This document shows, one piece after another, positions 1 through 11,560 of a DNA stretch of 64,000 bases (positions within the stretch are counted from its first letter, which is position 1; each line of letters opens with the position of its first letter). The notes below the pieces were generated by a model. That model had not been told where the DNA came from, ran no database searches, and saw nothing but the letters and a program-made list of their open reading frames with translations. A program made the position numbers and the translations under genes. The stretch comes from Heterocephalus glaber (lineage: Eukaryota; Chordata; Mammalia; Rodentia; Bathyergidae), in contig NW_004624776.1 in NCBI RefSeq assembly GCF_000247695.1, positions 15,146,344-15,210,343 of the forward strand, given 5' to 3'.

Positions 1-96
1 TTGCTTCTTTACCTATTCTGCCAGTCTATTTCTTTTGATTGGTGAATTGAGACCATTAACATTGATGGTTATAACTGATATGTATTGACTTATCAT
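1..96 (-). pseudogene. L1 ORF2 N-terminus (endonuclease domain start), broken
   Basis: From an ATG at complement 94-96 the minus strand reads the classical start of the L1 ORF2 apurinic/apyrimidinic endonuclease domain, including ITINVNGLNSPIKRNRLAE. The NVNGLN segment carries the conserved Asn of the catalytic domain. Codon 28 is a TAG stop (complement 13-15), where functional copies have a tryptophan in the usual ADW/AEW motif. The copy is therefore dead at the start of ORF2. The gene continues beyond position 1 and cannot be judged further. Confidence 0.85.
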
Positions 97-170
97 GACA
101 TGGCTTTTTCTTTTTGCTGGATTCTCCCCCTTTGCATTCAATTTCTTGTCGTGCTTGATGGCTTTATACT

Positions 171-1350
171 TCAGGGCTTCCTAGGGTTGTGATCCCCATC
201 ATCTTTTCCTAGGATATTGTTTAGAATTCTTTGGAGTGCTGCTTTGGTATTCATGAAGTTCCTAAGGTGCTCTTTTTCACAAAAGTATCTTATTTCTCCA
301 TCAATTTTGAAAGATAGTTTTGCAGGGTACATCAACCTGGGTTGGAGTTTGTTTTCCTTTAGGGCTTGAAACACATCACTCCATGATTTTCTTGCCTGGT
401 GGGTTTGTGCTGAGAAGTTTGCTGTGATTTTGATGAGCATTCCTTTGTATGTGATTTGTTTCTTTTCTCTAATTGCTTGTAGAATTTTGTTCTCCTGTTG
501 GGTTTCTGGAATCTTAACTATTATATGGCTATGTGTAGATTTTTTTTTTATCATGGCTAGCTGGAGTTCTATATGCCTCACTTATCTCTATGCCAAGTTC
601 TTTTCCTCTATTTGGGAAGTTTTGTGCCATTACTTCTGTGAACAGTTTTTTATGTTGTCTGCACTCTCTCCTGTTTCTTCATTGACTCAGATCAGTCTAA
701 TGTGATTCTTCTTTGCATTGTCTGGCAGCTGTTGAATTGATTTCTTGTGGTCCCTGATTATTTTTAAGAAATTTTTCTTTTCCTAGTCACTGACTGCAAT
801 ACTACCTTTTATATCTAAAATTCTATCCTCACACTGGCTCATTCTGCTGGGTAAACTTTCAATGGAATTTTTAATCTTCCAGAAATCTGTTTGAATCTGT
901 TTTATGGATTCCATTTGTTTCCTATGTTGGAATTCCATCATGTTCCTCATCTACATTATTTTTTATCTGTGTCCACTCTAGATTTATTAATTATGTCTTG
1001 TAATATGGGCACAATCTCTCCTGTTGTCTGAGAAATTATTTCTTATTTAATTTTTTTCAGATCCTCTTTTGTGGCCAGTTCAGGGAGTCCAGGCGGTTGA
1101 GTATCAGATTGCTCCATCTCACTGCCCTTTGTGGTTGTGTTAGGTGATCTGGAAGTTTGGTTCTGAGACTTATTTATGTGTCTCCCCATCTGAACAGATG
1201 AAGCCTGCTGTGCCTTTGTTGAGGTGTCTTTTTGCTCACCCAGTGGTCTTGAATTCTCAACAAGCCACCAAGCAGCCTTTACTCTGCTGCTCACCAGTAC
1301 AGCAATTTCTGTGTTCAGAGTGGTGCCCTTCTGAATCCCTGAGCTGACCT
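171..1350 (-). pseudogene. L1 ORF1 (RNA-binding protein ORF1p), broken
   Basis: L1 ORF1p is a trimeric nucleic-acid chaperone that coats L1 RNA. The best preserved part is an open frame at 171-581 (136 codons), covering the C-terminal RRM and C-terminal domain. Visible hallmarks are HIIVKIP, the ITYKG stretch, YPAKLSFKIDGEI, and the final RNFMNTKAALQRIL. Upstream (about 581-1043) the same protein can be followed only through stop codons and frame changes, and this is where the coiled coil should be. The frame at 1043-1417 appears to hold the N-terminal region, with a Ser/Thr/Gln-rich stretch and LPELATKEDLKKIK. The exact ORF1 start is uncertain. Confidence 0.8.
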
Positions 1351-1359
1351 GCTGTCTGG

Positions 1360-1735
1360 GTGGGTTTCTGGCTGGGGCCTGTGCACCCTTGGGATGGTAT
1401 CTAGGTGTGCCTCTCACTGGAATCCCTATATACCTATTGTCTGGGGGGCCTTCTGCTGGAGGCTGTGTACCCTAGTTTCTGTTGTCTGTGCAGGCTTTGA
1501 TTAGGGTCTCCTCACACTCATCACTGATATTGAAGTGAGTCTCTGGCTACTGTTTGTGTCTCTGTGTAGCTCTTTTCCAGGTGGGTCCTTGGCTGTGGCT
1601 GGTGGTATGTCAGGCCTCTGGCTGAAGCTTGTGTGCCTATGCAGTTGTTTTCTGGGCAGGCCTTTGGCTTGGGAGGGTGTGCCAGAGCTTCTAGGGTTGG
1701 GGTAGAACCCTGGCTGGGATCTGCCTGCAGCCAGG
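1360..1735 (-). repeat. Degenerate ~75-bp direct repeats in the L1 5' region
   Basis: The segment starting at 1537 aligns without gaps to the segment starting at 1612 over about 59 bases (a shift of 75 bp). Weaker copies of the same pattern begin near 1365, 1444 and 1659. On the minus strand the best pair encodes 19-residue motifs 25 residues apart: AKGLPRKQLHRHTSFSQRP and AKDPPGKELHRDTNSSQRL. Only two units are clear; the others are recognised by the CTGGCT...TGTGT...CT core. It may be part of the 5' UTR or an N-terminal length-variable part of ORF1. Confidence 0.6.
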
Positions 1736-1819
1736 CTGTTCTGGGTCACATAGCTACTCCTCAGGATCTGCACGTACTTATGGATGGAATGGGTGGGCCT
1801 CTGATTGAACTTTAAAGAT

Positions 1820-2440
1820 ATACCTGTTTGATTTACTAACTTTCTTATATTTTTATTTTATTGATATCTAATCTGATTGTGATCATCCTTTTATATTCTT
1901 TATATTTGTCTTGCACTTTTCTTCTTTTGTTTCTTAAAATTGAAAGTTGGATTTCATTGATTTTGAAATTTTCTTTTTTATGTAGGCACTTAAAACTATA
2001 AATTTCCCTATGTTATTGCTTTACCTGGACCTACAAACTATGTATATTATGTTGTGTTTTCATTATCAGTAAGTTAGAAATATCTTTTGAAGTTCCTATG
2101 TGCACTTACCTTTGATCACTGATTTACTTTGAAGAATGTCATTTAATTTGGAAATACTCAGAGATCTTGTAGATATCTTAGATCTGTTGATTTCCAAACT
2201 GTAGAAAGAGAATATACTCTGTACAGATTCAATAGTTTGAAATTTTTGAGACTTGTTATGTCGTTGCATATGGCCCATTGTGACAATTATATTTTTGGCA
2301 ATTGAGAAGCACATTCTGTTGTAATTGAATATAGTATCCTGTAAGTATCAATAATATCAAGTTCATCTATAGTGTTTTAAAGATTGCTTATCGTAATTAC
2401 TGTTTTTCTCTAATTGTCTGTCTAACATTGAATCTCTTAC
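1820..2440 (-). mobile_element. Old L1 ORF2 fragment
   Basis: The plus strand carries the familiar reverse complement of mid-ORF2 from old mammalian L1: 'ctataaatttccct', 'tatgttgtgttttcatta', then the run ending in 'gagaatatactctgta'. It is much more diverged than the L1 immediately to its left and has no usable open frame. The adjacent L1 may have inserted beside or into it. Confidence 0.65.
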
Positions 2441-2634
2441 ATAAAACTAAGTAAACTATTTATAATTTTATACACCATAAATTGCTGCTAATCATAACAT
2501 ACCAGAGTAGAAAATTGCTCCCCCAAAAGCTATATTTTCCCTTTATTGCCAAATAAATATAAAATCTTGAAAAGATATTGCTTCATTTATTTCTTTTCAT
2601 GTAGAAGGAATAACTCTCTGACTAAAATAACTTT

Positions 2635-3056
2635 TGGGAATGTGTGCTTATGAACTGGATAGATGTGCCCCCAAAATTAATATGTTGAGATTTTGACCTC
2701 CAATATGGCAGTGTTTTGAGTAAGGAACTAATTAACATCATAAGGTCATAAGGCTGGAGCCCTGATCTAATAGTATTAGAATCCTTATAAGAAGATGCAC
2801 AAGAAGCTTTTTCTTTCTTTCTCTCATTTTCTTTGTGTGTACACAGACACACATACACACACACATTGAGAGGCCATGTGAGCATTCAACAGGAAGCTGG
2901 CCATCTACAAATGAACAGACCCCTAATTAGACACCAGCCAAGCTGGCATTTTGATCTTGGACTTCCAGCCTCCAGAACTATGAAAAAATAAAGTTCTGTT
3001 GTTTAAGCCACCTAGTCTGGAGTACTTGTTATGGTAGCTTGAGTAGACTAATGCCA
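2635..3056 (+). mobile_element. MLT1-type solo LTR (ERVL-MaLR)
   Basis: The segment follows the MLT1 LTR from end to end: 'gtgcccccaaaattaatatgttgag', 'aaggctggagccctgatct', 'gaatccttataagaagatg', 'gaggccatgtgagca', 'ttgatcttggacttccagcctccagaactatg', an AATAAA signal (2986-2991), 'tgttgtttaagccacctag', and a 3' end with 'agtagactaatgcc'. A short CA-rich tract lies inside at about 2843-2866. No internal retroviral genes flank it, so it is a solo LTR of an ancient element. Confidence 0.85.
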
Positions 3057-4420
3057 AAGCTTATTAGACTAGCTTTTATTTCATTACTGTTTCATAAGAA
3101 GAAAGTAAAGGAAGTAGATTTATGGACAATATCACAAAATTATCCTCATGGAATAAAATAATAGAGTGAAGTTAAGTCTTCACAAACATTGCTAGATACC
3201 AGAGAAAATGGTTTCAAGTAGTATCAAGGGTTTTGTGGCCCTTAGACATAGAATAACATAGAATCAGTAAGTGTCAAATCAGAAGGAGAGAATATATGCT
3301 TGGCATTTCAACAGAAGGAATTTAATATGGAGAACTTGCCACAAAAGCTGCTGGGAGAACCCCAAGAACATCAAGGATGAACAGGAAACCATCACTAATC
3401 CAAGCTCTACAGGAACAAAAGGAGGAGGACGTGGTTATCAGAATCCAGAAGCTAAGGCCTCCTGGCAGAAAGTAGGGGTATGAAGAAAACATAACCATTA
3501 CCTGAGAATGGACAGAGAAGGGTCAAGGGCCAATACCTAGGGACTTCCTATCATCACAACATCAAATTCCAAACCTATGCTTCCATTTCACAAATTGACA
3601 TGGACAGCTCTGAGCAAAGAAACTGGGTGAGGTGTTTGTAGAGTCAAGCACTCTGAATACAGGGCAGATCAAAGAAGATGGGACTGGATCTCAGAGGGGA
3701 CAGTTGAGCCACTAGCCTAGCCTTAAATAAGTCTTAGTTGATGAATAAATAGGTGATGTCAAAATGCCTCACACTGAGTTTGTGCTCAGGGATGATGTGG
3801 AGATGCCATATGAGTTTGAAGAAACCATGAAGTTTACCTGCCCTGTCTATGTCTGCACTGGTACACTATAGTGACACCAGATTAATGAGAAATTTTCCAG
3901 ATCTGATTCTGAGATATAATGTTAATTACTTTAATTCAGCTTAATTTTTTTAAAATAAAAGGACTTAAAACGACAATGTATGAATCATTCATCATTTTAA
4001 TAACAGTAAAAGTTATATTAATAATAAAGTGGTTATATTTCTAAAATGTACATGACTTTTAAAGATAGACAATGAAACTGGAATGAAATTTTCTTCCATG
4101 TCTGGATCACTCATTGTAAGAAACATTAAAGAAATATCAAACATAGAATCTGGCTTCAGAGAACTTTAACTTTACAGAGAGGGAAGACAAAACAGTAAAA
4201 TGAACGTTTTTTTTAAAAAAAAAAAAAAAGACATACTTAAAAATATTGAAAAAGAATTTATTGAATTACTTGAAAAATTTACATTTATTGGTTGCCTATG
4301 AACAACTGTACTCTGCAAGACTATTCATCTATTGAACAAATATTTCTGGATTATTACTATTTTCCAGGCCTTTTAATAAATGGTTTATGTTAATTGCACT
4401 AAAAATAAAAATCTGCTTAT
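3057..4420. other. Mostly unique AT-rich sequence
   Basis: I see no exon or RNA gene. About 3270-3500 ('cagaaggaatttaatatgg...caggaaaccatcactaatcca') resembles a dispersed old repeat that I cannot assign. A T-run followed by an A-run at about 4207-4229 can fold back on itself. The remainder is AT-rich and unremarkable. Confidence 0.4.
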
Positions 4421-4424
4421 TTGT

Positions 4425-4540
4425 AGGCCTGTCTTCTCCGTTAGATTGTAAGCTTGCTGAAGACAGGAGCTCTTTCTGCCTTGTCTTTGAATTTCCAGAT
4501 TTAGTCAGAGTCTGACCAATTAAGTATTCAACAAACATCA
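4425..4540 (+). mobile_element. L2 LINE 3' end
   Basis: The stretch 'ttagattgtaagcttgctgaagacaggagctctttctgcc' and the following 'aagtattcaacaaa' match the conserved L2 3' end ('agactgtaagctccttgagggcaggga...gctcaataaatg'). It is a short ancient fragment with no coding potential. Confidence 0.65.
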
Positions 4541-7500
4541 TCCCCCAGCCCTGTGAATGTCTAATTTAAACTTGCTCGGGTGTGCTGTCACCAAGTCCCA
4601 TGAAGCATTTTATCCTTTGCTCACTTGGTGGCTTTCTATCGGTCATGACCTACCAACTCTTCCCATTCTATATTTATGAAGAATCCTGTCCTTAACCCCA
4701 ACTCTAAACCAGTTTGCCTTTCCAAGGAAGTCCACTGATTAAGCTATGTAGTTAAAAAAAATAAAACCAGCTACTGCTACCAGCACAAACACGCACACAA
4801 GCAGAATCAAATTTTTAGAAACCCCTTCAAAACAGTCTGAAAATATGAATTTGGCTTCAGATCACCCTGTTGCTCTATCGTGTTCCCAGCCTTCTCAAAG
4901 AAACTCCTACCTTTGAGTTTCAGGCCCAGCACTTGTCTGCTGTCCCTTCATCTCTCATTGAACCTATGTAACACGGGAAGTATCTTCTCTCCTGTGCAGT
5001 TCATTACCGTAGACCTACATCATATAAAATGACTGTACAGAGCAGAAGAACTTGCCTCACCACTTGTAGAATTTGAGTACAGAGGAACAGACACACATAC
5101 ACACACACTTTTACATTTTTATTTCTCAGGAGCGCACCATTTGTGATTGAATGTTTCATGGAGACCACTTTCTCGACAGCTTTCAGAAAAGAAAACAGAT
5201 CATCTGTCTACATAAATAGGGCAAGTGAAGTGGGAGGAAGGAGGTCAAAAAACTTTGGCTGGGGCTTTCTGCAGGGTCAGGCCCAGTTTGGTCTTCTTTG
5301 TTTTTAAAATAATCAGCCAGTTCAGCCTCTTTGAAGCTGTGAAAGAGCCAGATGAAGTAGAGAAGACTTCAGGACGCTGGGGGGTTGGGTCTGGATCTTT
5401 TCCTTGCTGCTTTGCTGTGCGTCTAACAGAAGGTCACTCCATGCTAAATGGGCTCTGCCCTGGGTGGTCTTTACCTATTGCCTCCCTGATGATGATTCGT
5501 GTTTCTGTTTCCATAGAAGAGGCAAGTACGGAAAACTCAAAAGCACTGGCAATGTGTCCTTTGGATACAGTGACCTTTCTAAACAAGCATTTGGCCTTTG
5601 GAACTGCAGCATGCATGCGAGTATTTTCCCTTTTGTTGTGAGCCTTTAAAAAAGCCACACATAGAAGTAAAACTAGAGACAAATCTGAAAATGCATCCAT
5701 TTTAGTTACTTAGAGTGATGTCTAATGGTTAGGTAACCCAAAGGAGGTGTTCTTATATTAATTAATTTTGTAAATTAAAATGAGTTTTTAAATATTTAAG
5801 CAAAGAAATAATGCCTTCACTGACTTAATTTTTTAAATGTGTCTATAATAAAACTCTTAATTAAAATGAAGAAAAGTAATTAGCATATATATTAGCATAA
5901 GTGTTGGTACATATCCATGTAGCTATAGATGAATAAATAGTTATGCTTTAGCCTCCATTTTTTTTCTATTAACCATTTAATTATTTGGTGGCTTTTACAC
6001 CTGCAAAGGGCATGCAAAATGAGTCTAGTTGCTATTTAAGAGAGAAAAGCAGACCTTAACCTTCTGTTTGAAGTTCAGAGAGCGTTCCACACAGGCCTGG
6101 CAGTTGTAACCTTGCTAGGATAAATCACTCATACATTACTGCATTGTTATTGTGGTATTGGGCAAAAATAGTTGGCAGGCATTTCAAAGTAAATGCTTCA
6201 ATCGAATGACGGCAGCTAAAGAGAAAGGTGCCAAGACTAAACAAGTGCATACTTTGCTATGAAAGAGGTTTTTTTTAAATGGAATATTTAATAAAACAAA
6301 TTGCAGTCATACTTTAATTTAATTAGAGTGGTGGTAACTTACTTTGGGACTAAATGGAAAGGCCAATTTTAACATGAGGTATATTTTGCTAATTTATTAA
6401 CTTTAAAAATAACAAATATAAACATGTAGAAAACTCTCTAAAATAGAATATGAAGAGGTTGTCAGTTCAGTTCAGTCATGATAAATACTCAGTTCTACTT
6501 TGGAATTCCTCCCTGGAAATATAAATTGATTTTCCTCACAGCAAGAATGTGGTATGAAGTTGAATGTAGGAAAATCAGATTTACTATTATTGTTATTATT
6601 GTTGAATCATACTGCAGTACCAGAGCTGAGGTGGATCAGAATTTCCATTATAAGTTGCTGTTTTCATAAGGACTTTATAACCTGGACATGAAAATTAGCT
6701 TTAGCCTTTAAACTGGTAAATAACATCTCATCCTGGAACAGGCCTTTCCCTACTCTTTAACAATACCAAAGTCAAAGCCAGCTTTTTTCTCCCTTCGGTT
6801 TGGAAGGAAAAGTTAGGGAGATATATATCATTAACCAATAAAGATCAACTATAGAGTTATTTGTATTCATTTTTAATATAAAAGGCTACTAATTGAAAAA
6901 TTGATTTTCTTTTTGTTGTTCTTAATTTTAAGAATCTAAAATTAGGTTCCATAAATGATTAGTTTCCATGTGACATCATTTATCTTCATCATCACAACTT
7001 GTAATTTTATTCTAACATATGTGATCAATATTTAGCATCAAACATCTTCCATATTTTTATCACACTTTAAGGAAAATTAAGATTAAGTACATCAAAAAAC
7101 ATAAAAAACAATATCTAATAATTCCTTAGTTTGATTACTCCAATGTAGTTATTAAATACTATATAATCTTTGAATAATATAGTAGTTTCAATTTTGAACC
7201 AAAGTTGCTTTTTATCACTAACATCCGCATATTTAAAATAAAGTCAGATTTTCTGTTTGAACATGGTTTCAGTATTGCTTAACATTCTCAAAGTCAAACA
7301 GACCTTCGGTGGAAGGGTCAGGAATTCTGGTGATGGTGGGTGTTCATCAGAGAGCAGCAGAGCTCTGCTGGCGCCTGCCTGGCAAGTCCTTTGAGCTCTT
7401 TTGTCAGGATTCTTCTTCATCCACTCCTCTCAATACCACTGTGACTGATTCTATAGTTGGACCTTGGCATTTGGGGATTGGATACAATTCACTTTTCTTG

Positions 7501-8220
7501 CTCCAAATAAGGAAATCAGCATCACAAGCAAGATGAATGCCGGCCTTCCTCTTAGCTCTGGACATAGACCTGAAATTCTCCTGATTCTATGGCCTGGTTA
7601 CAATCTTTCATCAGTAGGTTTGTTGTGTTTTGTTTTCTTTCTTTAATCTTGTCTGGGTCATGAACCCATTAGATAATCTAAAGAGTGTTAGTAACTCCTT
7701 TATGGAAAAGTGCATAGTTAGAGAAGGCCAGCTATCAAATTTTAGGGGATCCATGGATACCCTAAAGACCACCCATAAACTGTTCAGTCTACGTAACTCA
7801 CCTAAGAAATTCTGCCCTAAACACTGTCCAGCAGTCATAATATATGGTTATTCTTATCTTCTCTTCTCTCCTCCCACATCAGACACCCATCATCACTCCC
7901 ACCTGAAACCCTATTTCACTGAGAAAAGAGAAATAACCAGAAGAGATTTTCCAGAAGTTTCCACCAGTCCACATGCTTACCCGTGAGCCTCTGCCTATTT
8001 CTTCTGCTCACCTGCCTGTCTCTATGGATGGACTCTTGGTGCTCCTGGGCAAATCTAACTTGCCACCTCTGGTTACTCACTTACTCTGAGATACAGTTCT
8101 GAACATGGCACAACCCAGCAATATGCTTGCCTCTCTGTGGCACTGTCAGTTCTTTCCTCTTCATCTGTGTATAAATAAGTTGTTATTACTCTCATTTTAA
8201 AAAGTAATTCAAAACAAAGG
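4541..8220. other. Long repeat-poor stretch, no gene recognised
   Basis: The region is mostly AT-rich, with a small CA tract at about 5088-5110. The part at 5220-5650 is richer in GC and open on both strands (138 codons plus, 88 minus), but neither translation shows a domain, splice-coherent structure or low-complexity signature that I recognise. The part at 7300-7990 also has overlapping short open frames without family resemblance. A conserved noncoding element could be present but cannot be seen from one sequence. Confidence 0.4.
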
Positions 8221-8221
8221 A

Positions 8222-8311
8222 GGGCCAGGGATTTAGCTCAGAGGTTCCACTGCCTGCCTTGAAAGCAGAAGGTCTTGAGTTCAATACCCAGTACAAAAAA
8301 AAGGGGGGGGG
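8222..8311 (+). mobile_element. ID-like tRNA-derived SINE
   Basis: The body begins 'gggccagggatttagctcagaggttcc', containing a pol III A box (TAGCTCAGAGGT), and continues to 'gagttcaatacccagtac' with a B box (GTTCAATAC). The tail is A8 (8295-8302) followed by G9 (8303-8311). The sequence is nearly the same family as the element at 24420-24517 on the other strand. The G run after the A tail is odd and could be a microsatellite expansion or a sequencing artefact. Confidence 0.85.
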
Positions 8312-8849
8312 TGAATTCTCTCTCTAGACCCCTCTCCATTTCCAGCTGTTGGTTCAGTTTTGCTTCTCCTCATTAAAAATGATGTTTCTATTCCTTTCCA
8401 GTTGTTTACTCCTTCATATTTTCTTTGAAATCAGTCAGGCTCAGTTCAGTCCCTCACCTCACCATACTACCAAATGCATATAGGCAGCCAGTGACTTCCC
8501 TATCAGTTAATCCCCTAGCCTTAATCAGGGTTCCTCCTTGCTGGACCAAATAGAAGTTTTAATACTGTCATTTCCCCTTCCCCTTAGGACTTCCCCTTTT
8601 TAACATCTGGATCTCAAAAGAGCACATTCTCCTATTTCTCAGTCTTGCTGAATATTTCCTCACTGTCTCTCTGACAACTAGGTAATTGAGTAGCCCAGGG
8701 TTCCAAACTCAGATAGCTTTCATTTACAATCTACATTCACTGTCTTGATGGTCTTCTCATTATGTGTTATAGCTTGAAATTCTACCTGTGCTGACGACTC
8801 CAACGTTTAAAAGAGCCCAAAATTTTTCCTTTAGACTCTTGCTGGTTCT

Positions 8850-9035
8850 TTTTCTTAACACCTATCACTACCTGACTTGCTATAAATTTTACCTTTTAAT
8901 CATGTTAGTGTCTCTGTCCTTGCATTGAAACACAAATACTAGAAGGGTAGGAAATTTGGAAGTCCTATTCGCTGCTGCTGTCTCCTCAGTCCTAAGAAAA
9001 CTGCCTGACACTTGAATATATGAATAATCGAAAGA
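8850..9035 (+). mobile_element. L2 LINE fragment
   Basis: Landmarks follow the L2 3' region in order: 'cacctatcactacctgacttgctat', 'tgtctctgtcc', 'actagaagggtaggaaatttgg', and 'cctaagaaaactgcctgacac'. Diverged and non-coding. Weaker similarity may extend left to about 8430. Confidence 0.5.
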
Positions 9036-9175
9036 ACAATTTCCAACTTTTCAATTTAAAACAAAAATTATTGACTTCTTACCCTAGGGCTAATATTGAG
9101 TGAACCAGCTATGGATTTTACAACTTAACACCAAGATTTCATGATACACATGATGTGAACTTTAGCTGAAGTGTA

Positions 9176-9485
9176 GATCAGACCTCAGCAAACCACCTTC
9201 TTGGGGTTAAATCTGCCCTGCTGCCTGATAGCCCAAGAAATCAAAATGTTTACATTTTAATAGTTACAAACTTTTTTAAAAAGCAATAGTATTTTATGAC
9301 ACATTAATTGTTCATGACAGTGAAATTCAAATTTCAGTGTCCATAAATAAAGCTTTATTGGATCATAATGCACATTACTATAGCTGCGTTCATGTTGTAA
9401 CAGAATCAAGTTGTGATAAAGATTTGTCCATAAAGCCGAAATAGTTCACTGTCAGGAAAGGCCCAGCTATCTCTGTGGCAGATCA
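9176..9485. mobile_element. Ancient DNA-transposon relic (mammal-wide MER type)
   Basis: The string 'ctgccctgctgcctg...ataaataaagctttattggat...ctatagctgcgttcatgttgtaacag...gttcactgtcaggaaaggcc' parallels a widely dispersed mammalian nonautonomous DNA transposon whose consensus reads 'ggcccgctgcctgtttttgtaaataaagttttattgg...ctatggctgctttcgtgctacaac...ctatctggccctttaca'. I recognise the pattern but cannot give its exact family name with confidence. No transposase is present. Confidence 0.55.
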
Positions 9486-10268
9486 CTTACCAAAAGACAT
9501 GTAGCTAGTGAAAATTGCTTGGTTTGGTGCCAGTGTTTCACACTGCTCCACATCAACATTGATGTTGGATGTCTTCTCGAAAATTACAAATGATTTAAAA
9601 TGATTTTCTAACATAAAAATTATGTCCCTCTTTCAAAATGTTTAGGAGAAAGCAGTCGCAGTATCAAGCAAGTACTGAGAGAGCAGCTCATTTGCACAAA
9701 TTCTGGTACCCAGCCTGTGGTCTGGGAGAGCTCCTGAGAGCAAAGGAACAGTGCCCAAGCTTGGTGAAGCCCTCATTCCCATTGGACTTGAGCTCCTAGT
9801 TTAACAGCTCCTCTTTACCCTGAGAAAAAGGAACACACCTAGAATGTGGAAAAAAAGACTGTGTTGGTGAAGAGAAAAATTGGTAGTGCGAATGTATGGC
9901 TCTTGTAAAAGAGGAGAAAAACTCATCTTTCCAAAGACAATATCAATTTTCCTATTTGCCAGTGGGGCAATCACTTCTCTTCACCTTTAATATTGAACAA
10001 CTGCCTCCATTAATTCCTCTCTGTTAAAGTAGTGAAATCAAGGACCATTAAACTTGTCTAGAATCTTTACCTTAATCACGTGCAGCACTTGAGAAATGTT
10101 TAACATCTCTTTATTCTCTATACAGTGTCTATTTAAGACTTTATAAGCTTCTTTGACTTCTCTATAAAACACAGATAGTGTATCTCATTAATAAAATTAT
10201 CGTGATTCAATAGATGTAAGTTTCCAGACTTGTTACTTCACACATACTGATTCAAAATGCTAATATCA
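9486..10268. other. Unassigned noncoding sequence
   Basis: No recognisable gene or repeat apart from ordinary AT-rich background. Confidence 0.4.
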
Positions 10269-10382
10269 GGGCTGGGAGGATGTACATAAATGGTAGAGCT
10301 CTTGGGCTAGCATGTGTGAGGCCCTAGGTTCAATCCACAGCACAGTTGCAAAAATATTCAAATGAACAAAAACAAATAAACG
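10269..10382 (+). mobile_element. ID-like tRNA-derived SINE
   Basis: It begins 'gggctgggaggatgtacataaatggtagagctcttgggctagcatgtgtgaggccctaggttcaatccacagcac', which is the classic rodent ID/tRNA-Ala-derived body. The A box is worn, but the B box (GGTTCAATCC) is intact. An A-rich tail with AAC/AAT steps follows. More diverged than the element at 24420-24517. Confidence 0.8.
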
Positions 10383-10479
10383 TATTTGAAGGGATACTTT
10401 TTTACTTATCATATTTTAACATTAAGAAGGAAGAAGTTTGGGGGATTTTTCTTAACATTTTGTGACACTACTATGACAT

Positions 10480-11560
10480 TGATAAAGAGAAAAAAATGTA
10501 GTTCAACAAATGGAGTTGGAAAAATTGATTATTCATATGGAAAAAAATGAAAATGGATTTCCTTCTTACCATACAAAAATGAAATCCAGATGGATTAAGA
10601 ACTTAAATGTCAAAAGTAAAAATTTTAAACTTTTAGAATAAAATATAAGGGAACAGCTTTATGACCTCAGGGTAGTGAAATATTTCTTTAACATGACACA
10701 AAAAGTGCCAAACATAACAAGAAAAAATTTTTTCACTTCATTATATTAGTTTTTCTAAAAAACAGGGGGAAAAGCCCTGTTCATGAGATGACATCTTAAA
10801 TAAAGCAAGAGACAAGCTATAAACTAGAGGGAGGTATTTGTAATACTTAAATCAACAAATAATTAGTATCAGGAATATGCAAAAAAAAACCTATCAAAAG
10901 CCCCTTTTTTCAAGGGAATAAAAAAAAAGACTAATTGTGTAACAGAAAAATGAGCAAAACATATGAACAGGCATTTCACAGAAAAAGAAAAGCTAATGAG
11001 TTAAAAAAAAAAAAAAGATCCAAAAAGCACCCAATCACTAATTAAATGCAAATCATCTTAAACTCCATTACTTGATAAAGATTAAAAAGTCTGACAACAC
11101 TAAATATTGAAAGAGATGTTGATCAATGGGCACTTTTATATATTACTAGAGAAGTTTAAATTGTATTATCAAATGAAAACACTTGGAATTGTTTTATAAA
11201 ACTGAACATCTGTAATATCCATGAGCCTGCAATTCCACACCTAAATGACTCTGATATGTGGCTTTCATGAAACATTCCACAAATGGTCATAGAAACCCTG
11301 TTGTATTACTCAAAACTATAAATAACCCAATTAACTATTCATAGAAAATTAGTAAATACATTCAGATATATAGTTCAGTTGCAGTGGGATATTATGAGTA
11401 GTAGAAATGCAAGGATGACAACACTTGCAATGATATAAATTAAGCTTTGTAAAATCATATGGAGTGAAAAAGAACATTATCAGAAGAATCACTCAGGATA
11501 ATGGCCCAGATCATGTAAATGTAAATAGTATATTGTTTAAGCAAATGTATAATGATATGG
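10480..11560 (+). mobile_element. L1M LINE, ORF2 C-terminal part and beyond
   Basis: The plus strand follows the end of mammalian L1 ORF2 in order: 'caacaaatggagttggaaaaattgattattcatatgg', 'aaatccagatggattaagaacttaaatg', 'atgagcaaaacatatgaacaggcatttcacag', 'actaattaaatgcaaatcat', 'atccatgagcctgcaattccacacctaaa', and 'cagttgcagtgggatattatgag'. All reading frames are destroyed. This is an old (L1M-age) copy with small deletions. Confidence 0.8.

Larger units (their letters stand above)
1..1815 (-). mobile_element. LINE-1 retrotransposon, 5' half (5' region, ORF1, start of ORF2), cut by the window edge
   Basis: Read on the minus strand, the order is a GC-richer 5' region (about 1350-1815), an ORF1-like region (about 171-1350), a short inter-ORF gap and the first codons of ORF2 (96 down to 1). 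This is the normal L1 order, so the copy keeps its 5' end, which is unusual because most L1 copies are 5'-truncated. The rest of ORF2 would lie left of the window. Reading frames are broken in several places, so this copy cannot encode working proteins. The 5' boundary near 1815 is placed where sequence turns AT-rich and resembles an older L1. The subfamily cannot be named by eye. Confidence 0.88.
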
